A stretch of 64,000 nt of DNA from Ceratothoa steindachneri. Its lineage: Eukaryota > Arthropoda > Malacostraca > Isopoda > Cymothoidae. The notes beneath the pieces were generated by a model that searched no databases, had not been told where the DNA came from, and was given only the letters and a program-made list of their open reading frames with translations. The position numbers were made by a program, and so were the translations under genes. The DNA is taken from positions 33,462,675 to 33,526,674 of the forward strand of contig OZ018327.1 in NCBI GenBank assembly GCA_963969495.1, written 5' to 3'. This document shows positions 56,106 to 64,000 of the stretch, in pieces (the first letter of the stretch is position 1; every line of letters starts with the position of its first letter).

Positions 56106-56870
56106 ATTTTTCGAGAAATTATTAAACAAAAAAGATCGGATAACTTGCACGAAACCAAAAAGATCCAACAACTATCTTTTATTCTGTGCCGAGTCTCTGA
56201 AAACTCTCCCGTATCTTTATTTTGCGTAAAATACGAGAAAATTAGAAACATCCTCAAATAAAAGACAAAAAAACTTCCTTATGTTATGAACTGTTTCGCA
56301 ATTTTATCCTTTGTCTTTAAAATAAACCTTAAAAAGGAATGAAGTTTTAAATTCAAGTGCGAATATTTTTGTTGAATTTGCAAACCATTTCCTTCTATCG
56401 TCGTACTCAAGGAAACAATGAAAAACGATGGCATGTTTTGAATGTGGGTTGGCTTAATACTTACACACTTGGCATCTATAAATATGCGCTAGACACAAAA
56501 GTTGAATGGAAATAGTCAGTATTCTTTATAATTATGCTAAAAATAAAGATAATGGCTAGGAATTAATGTTTTTTCTCTGAGGAAAGATATCAAAGGAACC
56601 CAATTCAGTAATTAGGCTTGCGAAAGAAAGGCTAAATTTGGGATGTTGCAATTAGGCTTCTTTCATTAGTTATTAATTTATTAACGTCGTTCAAATTGTG
56701 GTGTGTAGTTGCTATGTTATGGTGTGTAGTCGCTAATTTATTAACGTGGTCCAATAGTGGCTAAATTGTAGTGTGTAGTGGCTAATTTGTACAAGGATAA
56801 AAAAATAGAGAGAAGATTTCGAACTGTCTAAGGTGAGTCTTGGCTCCTCCCACTTTCCAAGAGCCTTCCG
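56102..56870. other. Upstream region of the bHLH gene
   Basis: AT-rich. It includes GGTGTGTAGT(T/C)GCTA repeats at 56699-56790. Regulatory elements may lie here but I cannot assign any. Confidence 0.35.
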
Positions 56871-56942
56871 CTGATTGGTTAGGTCTTCCAGGGCCTCTTC
56901 GGTACCGGATAAAAAGGGGCATACCTTAAAAACCTGTCAGTT
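56871..56942 (+). promoter_or_regulatory. Core promoter: CCAAT, TATA and initiator
   Basis: An inverted CCAAT box (CTGATTGGTTA, 56871-56881), a TATA-like GATAAAAAGG (56908-56917) and an arthropod-type initiator TCAGTT (56937-56942). The A of the initiator (56939) is 29-31 bp after the TATA start, and the CCAAT lies about 63 bp upstream. This predicts a 5' UTR of only 22 nt before the ATG at 56961. Confidence 0.7.
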
Positions 56943-56960
56943 CAAAGGAGTCTGGTACTC

Positions 56961-57557
56961 ATGGCAGTATCTGCGGTGTGGCGAGTCACCTACCAAAGCC
57001 ACGGTGAAATCCAGTGTCAAGATTCAAGTATGTGGGCAACCCAACTCCAAACCCTGGCTCCAACTACCGAGTTAGGGTCATGTCGATTACCCGTCTGCCC
57101 CCCTGAGGAACCCCTCTTCCTCAGGAAGCCAACCCTGAAGGAGGATCCTACCTTTAAACCTCTATATCCTTCATTCAACTCCTTCACTCATTCGGAAGAC
57201 GCGACTCCTACGAGAGCAAGCGATAATAAAGAAACCCCGCCATCTCCATGGGACCGTGGATTCCATGGCAACGGCCACTCCCTTCTGGAAAGCCTTCCAC
57301 CGTCTTCCCGCAGGAGCCACCTGTCGTCTGGGAAGGTTCTAAAACGGCCTTCGAAATCCTTGCCCAAAGATGCCCTGCGCAAGCGGCGTTTGGCCGCCAA
57401 TGCCCGCGAACGGCAGCGCATGAACAGCCTGAACGAGGCTTTCGACCGCCTAAGGGAGGTCATCCCGTCGCTTAGCAACGACCAGAAGTTGTCCAAATTC
57501 GAGACCCTCCAGATGGCCCAGTCGTACATTACGGCCTTAGCGGAGCTTCTTCACTAG
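56961..57557 (+). CDS. ato-like: Atonal-type proneural bHLH transcription factor
   Basis: A single uninterrupted 198-residue frame. The C-terminal bHLH has a basic region at 140-152 ([13 protein letters not shown]), helix 1 at 153-169 ([17 protein letters not shown]), loop NDQKLSKF and helix 2 at 181-197 ([17 protein letters not shown]). AANARER, LSK.ETLQMAQ.YI and ALxELL are atonal-family signatures; the protein stops one residue after helix 2, as in insect Atonal and Amos. The N-terminus is Pro/Ser-rich without a domain I recognise. Such factors bind E-boxes with Daughterless/E-proteins in the nucleus and specify sense-organ or photoreceptor precursors; that role is inferred from the family. 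The intronless layout also fits. Orthology among ato, amos and Atoh1/7 is unresolved. Confidence 0.9.
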   Translation: MAVSAVWRVTYQSHGEIQCQDSSMWATQLQTLAPTTELGSCRLPVCPPEEPLFLRKPTLKEDPTFKPLYPSFNSFTHSEDATPTRASDNKETPPSPWDRGFHGNGHSLLESLPPSSRRSHLSSGKVLKRPSKSLPKDALRKRRLAANARERQRMNSLNEAFDRLREVIPSLSNDQKLSKFETLQMAQSYITALAELLH

Positions 57558-58154
57558 CCACGTCGTTCTCTTGACATTTGTGAAGAATGTTGGACACTCG
57601 GAAGCTAAAGTAAGTACACTCTTTCGACCAATTCAAATTTACCTTTTTACCTTAGGACTTTTTCGAAGGTTTAACATCCTCTTTCATGCATAATTGGGCC
57701 TAAGCACAGGTGGAAACAAGAGATAGGAAAGTCTGCACGAGTACAAGTACTCGTCAGTACAAGTTCGTCCCCACCTGCAAGGGGCTGTCGCAGTAAACAC
57801 GAAACCCTTTCCCCTGGGACAAGGCTCGTCATTGGTCCCCTTTTGTTGGTCAATTTTCAATCCATTTCTTAATTTATTCTTCCATCTGTACTCCCCTTAG
57901 CAACCCTTCGTTGGGCACTATACCCACGCTAGTGGGCGCTAGGGAATTAAAATCGCTGATTTCTCTGCTTGTGCATCTATATTATTTAGGGGGGGAGGGA
58001 GGGATAGTCCCCTCAGATAAGACTCCAGGGGGCTAATCCCCCCATTACATTTTTGGGTCCACTAACTTTGCTTTGTTCCCGAATCACAAACCTTGTGGCG
58101 GAAATGCCCTCGTTGGTTTTCGATGTGTAGTTTTAATTAAATTAATGCTAATAA
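57558..58154. other. 3' flank of the bHLH gene
   Basis: Possible 3' UTR. A good splice donor (AAA|GTAAGT) lies at about 57610; no AATAAA signal was found close by. G-run near 57989-58000. Confidence 0.4.
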
Positions 58155-59622
58155 CGTCCTCAAAATGAAGTTTTTGTACTCAGAATCATTTTGTACTCCG
58201 CATGGTTTGTACTCAGAATCTTTTTGTGCTGAGCACGTTCAATCTACAGATGTTTGTGCTCCGCATATTTTCTACTCGGCATCCTTTATGCTCTGCATGT
58301 TTTGTACTCGGCATCCTTTTTTGCTCAGCATATTTTGTACTCAGCATACTTTTATGATTCGCATGTTTTTTGTATTCTGCATCTATTGTTGCACGCACAT
58401 TTTTGTGTACTCCTGAGCAATTTCTATCTTTATGTTTTTGTACTCCGTCTGTTTTTTTAGACTTTGCGTTGTATTATGGACTCTTCATATTATTTTGTAC
58501 TCTTTACGTTTGGTACTTTTCATCTTTGCACTTTTGTCCTGCGTGGGTATTATATGTTTCTATATTTTGTACTCTCAATGATTTATAATATTTGTATCTC
58601 TTGTATTCTTTACATGTGTGAGTAGTCTTTTCATGATTTCTTTTGTACTCTTCATGTGTTACACTCCTTAACTGTTAGTGCTCTTTTAATGTGTTTTTAC
58701 AAATTCAAGCTTTGTAATTTGGCATTTTTGTGTACTCTTTTTGTGTGTTAATAATCTTTGCATGCTCCTGTACTCTTTGTAAGTGTTCTTCGCATATTTT
58801 GAACCTATTATTTTTGTACTCTTGTTGCTATGCACTAGTGGGAAGTTTTGATAGTTTTTTTACTCTTTTCGATCTTCTGTACTAACCTAAGATTAGAATT
58901 TCGTTGTACTCTTTGGTTGTTTTGTAATCTTGAGTATTTTTACTTTTGGCATACTGTTGTACCATTTCATTGCTTTCATTCCTTGTTGCAAATTTGTTCT
59001 CCTTACATCGTAACATTGTCTTACCATTTGATTACATTTTGCATTTTTGTACTCATTTATGTTTGTGCATTTTTCGCTGGTTTGTTCACTCTCGGTCTGT
59101 TTTTTTAGTTTTTGAATGTTTACTTAGCTTGTACTCATCTCATGTTTCTGTATTATTTGCATTTATTTACCCCTTCTAAGTTTTTACTTTCTGCATACTG
59201 TGTATTCAACATGTTTTGTGGACCTTTACATGTTTTATTATTAAAATTTGTACTCTTTTGTTGTTTTGTATCATGTATGTTTGTACTTTTTCTTGTTTTT
59301 CTACTCAGTTCGTTTATCTACATTTATTTTCTCATTTGCCAACATCTTGTGGAGTCTCTTCATGTGTTTGTACACCTTTCATTCGTTGTGCTCTTTTGAA
59401 AGTCTAGTAGATATATATTTTACTCTTTATCCGTTGGTGCTCCTTGTATGTTAAATAGTGTGATTTTTTTTATTCTTCACAATTTTTTGTACTCGCTGCC
59501 TTTTCTACTCGAATGTTTTTGTACTTTTTCCCTTTTAGCGTCTTTTTTCATTTTGCACTACGCTTTTTTCCTCTTTTCATGTTGAGTACCAATTACACAT
59601 TTTATATATTTCTTTACTATGT
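58155..59622. repeat. Degenerate ~20-bp TTTGTACTC minisatellite
   Basis: TTTGTACTC followed by (A/T/C)GCAT, TTCATG or similar recurs dozens of times at irregular 16-60-bp spacing. It is densest at 58165-58370 and gradually fades to the right. The T-rich strand creates long meaningless frames. Confidence 0.85.
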
Positions 59623-59624
59623 AG

Positions 59625-59678
<54 letters not shown>
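59625..59678. repeat. (TA)n microsatellite
   Basis: About 50 bp of TA repeat at the right end of the TTTGTACTC array. Confidence 0.93.
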
Positions 59679-60297
59679 CCTTCATGTCGGAACTATATAT
59701 TATGGTTTTGCCACTGACGCACATACGCGTCCATTAAGCTAATATTTGATTTGTTAGTTTGGAAACACAGAAATGCATTGAATCCAGTTTCATCGTTTGG
59801 CAGCAGTTCTCGGCACCTATGAGAAGCCAGTTGGCGGAGAAAGCATAGATACAAAGAAGTGCGATCCTGATGGTCCTTGACCTGGCGCGGTGGTCATCGC
59901 GGTAGGTGCTAGGGCAGATTTTTGGAAAGCAGAACTAGACCCAAAATACCTAGCGAGATAAAGGACGAGTAGGCCACAATAGCTGGTTCTTAAATAGTTT
60001 GCACCCCAAAAACTATGGTCGCCAGAACTGTTCACTGCCTTACTCCTTCGTTTCTCGCCCTTATGGTAGCAACTTTAACCGGTAGCAACATACCCTTGAC
60101 CTAAGACACTAAAAAGATAATTAAATGCAAGAATCAAAAACTCGAAGCCACACAAACCAACGAATTCCTCCAAAGATTCCCGTCGAGGTATTTGCTACTA
60201 AGACATATTTGAGTCATTTGATTATTTTTATATTTTTCAATATTTTTTGCATTAGTTCTAAGTTCATTGAACCTAATCCCGGTGGTACAAGTTATTT
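59679..60297. other. No gene seen
   Basis: Unassigned single-copy-looking sequence between arrays. Confidence 0.4.
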
Positions 60298-60892
60298 AAA
60301 TACTAGCTTTTTTGTTCACTAGCCTTTTTGTCTCACTAGGTTTTCGTGGTTTAGTTATTTTGAGAGGAACTATTTTGTCCACATTTTTGTATCACTATTT
60401 ATTTTTGGTTTAGTTATTTTGGGACGAGCTATTTTGTCCATTAGCCTCATTTGTCTCACTAGCTCTTTTTGGGTTAGCTATTTTTGGACGAGCTATTTTG
60501 TCCATTAGCATCTTTTGTCTCACTAGCTCTTTTGGGGTCAGCTACTTTGGGACGAGCTATTTTGTCCATTAGCCGATTTTGTCTAATTAACCTTTGGGGG
60601 CTTAGCTATTTTGTCCATTAGCCTCTTTTGTCTCACTAGCTCTTTTTGGTTTAGCTATGTTAGAACAACCTATTTTTTCCATTAGCCTCTTTTGTCTCAT
60701 TAACTTTGGGGGGGTTTAGCTATTTTGTCCATTAGCCTCTTTTGTCTCACTTGCTCTTTTTGCTTTAGCTATGTTAGAACAACCTATTTTGTCTATTAGC
60801 CTCTTTTGTCTCATTAACTTTTGGGGGTTTAGCTATTTTGTCCATTAGCCTCTTTTGTCTCACTAACTCTTTTAAGTTTAGCTATTTTGGAC
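60298..60892. repeat. Higher-order tandem repeat (TTAGCTATTTTGTCCATTAGCC)
   Basis: Blocks CTATTTTGTCCATTAGCC and TTTTGTCTCACTAGCTCTTTT alternate. A ~115-bp composite repeats nearly intact at about 60600-60713 and 60714-60828, flanked by more diverged units. Confidence 0.9.
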
Positions 60893-61498
60893 ACAACCAT
60901 TTCTAGGACTACTCAAATCGCATCTAGCTCTTTTGGGGACACCGACAGAACACCTGCTCTGCTTTCAACCCAACCTATTGGAGCAGGGAGGGCTCAGTTA
61001 CACCTCCCCCCTCTCCACACACACATCCTGCAGAAAGTAAAGAATTCAAAAGTGCAAACTTTGAAGGTGGTGGTGATGGTTGCCAAACCGAAGATCAGAA
61101 CTGTTTGTGCTGCTGAGAACGTCGAATACAGAAACCAATGACACTATCACATTCTTCATCTTTCGCAATACAATTGTTCAAATTTAATTTTCACCCATAC
61201 ACACCATCATTTCCCCCCTGAATAACTCCATTCCACTACTTCCTAAATCCATTTCATTTTTCTAGAACTTAATTTCACTACATAATTACATTTCACCCTT
61301 CTATATCTACTTTTTTCCTATAATTCCTTGCAACCTCATCTACACCTCCACTATGAAATAATTCCAAACACAACACCCATCACTGAAAACCTAAAAAGCG
61401 ATTCCTTGGGTCACAAAATCCGGGCGTTTTATCAACACGATTCGGATTCGTCGAAACATTCGCCTCGCTCACTCAAACATCTTATTTTTATCTCACAG
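60893..61498. other. No gene confirmed
   Basis: Some GC-richer sequence with a short frame (60887-61141); no match known. It leads into a strong splice acceptor at 61497-61498. Confidence 0.35.
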
Positions 61499-61622
61499 GG
61501 ACGAGAAGCAAACCCTCGAGGGCAAAACCTTCCTGCTGCCCCCCGGCCCTCATCAAATTCGATGTGACAGCGGTAGAGAAAAAAGAATCAGCGCCTTCAA
61601 CCACAATTGGCAACGATTTAAG
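61499..61622 (+). CDS. Candidate internal exon, unknown gene
   Basis: A 124-bp segment is bounded by a pyrimidine-rich acceptor (TTATTTTTATCTCACAG) and a donor (TTTAAG|GTAACA). Starting one base in, it is open for 41 codons (DEKQTLEGK..., LLPPGPHQIRC, ...FNHNWQRFK) and is GC-rich and non-repetitive, unlike its surroundings. I do not recognise the peptide. It could be a chance frame; no partner exon is seen in the window. Confidence 0.3.
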
Positions 61623-61734
61623 GTAACAAAATTTGATTTTCTTTAAAACGTTCGCTACTTCGTCGCTCGTATGCGGGCGACAATGGCTTTTGAGGCTCAT
61701 CACTTGGAACACAGATTTTAACGGTATTTAAGCG

Positions 61735-63070
61735 GAATTCTATAGTGTTTATTTTAGGTCGATGGATAGTGGTAATTCATTCCATATTCAATCGTAATTT
61801 TAGGTTTCGGTAATTATTTTCATGTTCAATGGTAATTTATCCCATGCTCTGTAGTAAGTCTTGGTAGACCTTCTTTCCCACAGAAGGTAACAGTAATTTA
61901 TTTAATGCTCAGTGGTAACTCTAGAGTCTTTTCTTCTAGCGTTAGGTAACGGTAATTTATTTCATGCTCAGTGGTATTTCTAGGTAGCCTTTTCTCCTTT
62001 CGGGAGGTAGCAGCAATTTAATTTGTGTTCAGTGGTAATTCTTGGTAGCCCTCCTATCTCCTGATATGTATGGATAATTTATTTCATTCTTATTGGTAAT
62101 TTTGGAAGATTTACTTTATACCCGAAGTCAGCGGTAATTTATTTCATGCTCATGGTAATTTTTGATAGCTTTTCCTTTTCTCGGAAAGTACATGTAATTT
62201 ATTTCCTGTTTAGTGGTAATTCTAGTTAGCATTTTCTTCTACGGGAAGGTAGAATAATTTATTTCGTGATGATTGATAATTCTAGGCAATCTATAATTTT
62301 CCTGGAATGTAACGGTAATTAATTTAATGATCAGTGGTAATTCTAGATAGCCCTTCCTTCTTCCGAAATACAACGGTAATTCGTTTCACGTTTAGTGGAA
62401 TGAATTAGCCTTACGGGTAATTCATTGTACTGAACGTGGAACGTTGCAGTAATTTGTTTTCATGCTTACTGACATTTCTACGTAGTGCCACCGTCTCTTG
62501 GATGTTAGTGTAATTTAATTCATGCTCAGTGGAGAGTTTATGTAATCTTTCTTTCTCCCAAAATGTTGCGGTAATTCTAGATATTCCTCCCCTGGCCCTG
62601 GAAGGTACTGCTAATTAATTTCATGATTGGTGGTAATTATAGGTAGCCGTCCCTTATGCTAGAAGGTAACGCTAATTAATTTCATGCTCACTGGTAGTTC
62701 TATGCAGCATTTTCTTCTCCCGAAAGATAGAAGTATTTCATTTCTTGCTTAGTGGGAATTATAGGTAGCCTGACACTCTTCTGGAAGGTAGCAGCAATTT
62801 ATTTCATGCTTCAGGTAGCCAGTACGCCTTCCAGAATTTAGTAGTAATTTAATTCATGCTCACCAATAATTCTAGGTAGCATTTCCTTTTCCAGAAAGGT
62901 AGCTGTAATTTATTTTATGCTTAGTGGTAATTCTAGACAGCATTTCCTTCTAAGGGAAGGTAGAAATATTTCATTTCTTGCTCAGTGGGAATTATAGGTA
63001 GCCTTTTCTCCTCTGGGGAGGTAGCAGCACTTTATTTCATGCTCTAGGTAGCCTGTTAGTCTTCTAGCAG
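61735..63070. repeat. Degenerate ~60-bp minisatellite (GGTAATTTATTTCATGCTCAG)
   Basis: About 22 units with the order TAATTTATTTCATGCTCAGTGG, TAATTCTAGGTAGC, CTTTCCTTCT and a GGAAGGTA block. Units are strongly diverged; a longer duplicate (AGCATTTCCTT.T..., about 62880-62960 against 62700-62770) suggests a later segmental copy. Confidence 0.92.
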
Positions 63071-64000
63071 GAACTCTAAGAGAATCAACAAAGATATCAA
63101 AAATTTACTTCTGCTCCGAAGTTTTGTAGTTATTTAGAGTTTATCAGAGAAATATTCCTGGACCTGTAGTTTGTCTTTCTCACTATTTCATATTTTCTTC
63201 GTTTTTCTTTGTTACAATGCTTTTTAGTTCTTTTTTTCTTCTTTGTAAGTACTAATTTTAAAAAGAAGAAAACGATATAAACAAAATAAAATTACAATTA
63301 ATTTATTTATAAAGCAAATAAATAAAAATACAATATTTTTTCCAGAAGATGACCCAGTCTCGATTACCATGGAAGAATGGAGAATGGTGCTAATATATTT
63401 ATACATACTTGGATAATTATGTTTTTATTTATATGTATGTGTGTGTAATATAAAGGGTATATCAAAACTGGGGCAATTTATACACACAGCAAATATCAAA
63501 TAAATGTTAAAATTATGTTTATGTTACTCTTAAACCATTTTACTGTATATTTTATAACAAAAAAGTCCATAAATAATAAAAGTAATAGTACAAATAATAA
63601 TAATAATAATTCATTAATTTTGCCCTCTTCTGAGGCATGTGCCCGCGCTAATGCTCGTCTATTGAGAGTGAGAGGGAATAACTGAAGTGGCAAATCTTCA
63701 TTCCATGTTTTAGACTAAAGAACCATTTGTTAAACCGTTCTTTTGTTGTTGAAAATATTTCAGTAAATATGTTATGAAAACCCATTTAGATGACTCTCTT
63801 GCGAGCATTAAAATCAATCGAAAAATGCAACTATTGTATAACTATCTGCATCAGTGCTATTGCACAATCAACATGACAACGGCACGTTCAATAAGGATGA
63901 GTACTGCACCCCTAAGCCTGCCATAGCAACGCCCCATCTTTCTTTAGTGGGAGCTCAGGATTCACCTTCTCAGCCAAGCATCAATGGTGTCTAGTCTCTC
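63071..64000. other. No gene seen
   Basis: AT-rich. It contains AATAATAATAAT near 63585-63610 and no recognisable coding or transposon sequence. Confidence 0.4.

Noticed and set aside
56875..57075. Alternative frame upstream of and overlapping the bHLH start
   Set aside because: It includes the TATA and initiator region and has no bHLH continuation; the ATG at 56961 is in frame with the bHLH and follows the predicted start site.
58165..59737. Several overlapping hydrophobic frames that look like membrane proteins
   Set aside because: They come from the T-rich TTTGTACTC array in all three frames.

Overview
The window is a non-coding-rich animal nuclear sequence, most likely from an arthropod and plausibly a crustacean. 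Grounds for this are: very many long (TA)n, (CT)n and (TTA)n microsatellites; a mixture of Tc1/mariner, Merlin, hAT, Ty3/gypsy, Penelope-like (PLE) and LINE relics; and one single-exon atonal-type bHLH gene with a TATA + TCAGTT initiator core promoter. The species is inferred, not shown.

Layout. 1-8.4 kb: PLE 3' fragments, a (CT)n tract joined to a 5'-truncated LINE, a broken Merlin transposase and two full copies of a (TGA)n-tailed dispersed repeat. 8.6-14.75 kb: a complete but non-autonomous Ty3/gypsy element on the minus strand with 5-bp target duplication (GTCAT), two LTRs, PBS, PPT, gag/protease, a deleted reverse transcriptase, RNase H and no visible integrase. 14.9-16.4 kb: a decayed member of an arthropod multicopy ORF family, split by an hAT-type MITE. 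18-20 kb: another (TGA)n repeat and a Tc1-like relic. 20.6-24 kb: a PLE (RT + GIY-YIG) with hammerhead-like ends in inverted orientation and a related LTR nested in its (TA)n tract. 25-26.4 kb: tRNA-like sequence, PLE tail and Tc1 relic. 29.98-31.78 kb: an IS630/Tc1/mariner element with DD41D spacing and about 210-bp inverted repeats. 35-36.5 kb: a DDE transposon broken by a LINE tail. 36.7-40.5 kb: two PLE insertions with inverted arms; the larger carries a near-canonical hammerhead motif at both ends. 43.5-44.5 kb: a solo LTR with CCTAG duplication. 45.0-46.4 kb: a dead mariner. 47.16-48.45 kb: a dead Tc1-like element. 48.45-49.6 kb: LINE fragments. 51.6-55.25 kb: a 23-bp degenerate satellite. 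56.9-57.6 kb: the atonal-like gene. 58.15-63.07 kb: three further degenerate minisatellite arrays and one possible orphan exon.

Functionally, the only gene that looks intact and host-encoded is the atonal-like bHLH factor (56961-57557). Everything else recognisable is mobile DNA or its decay. The points that look most worth following are the hammerhead-like motifs shared by three PLE groups, the tail-out inverted PLE architecture ending in dinucleotide repeats, the hairpin-array LTR of a trans-mobilised Ty3 element, and the array landscape around the bHLH gene.
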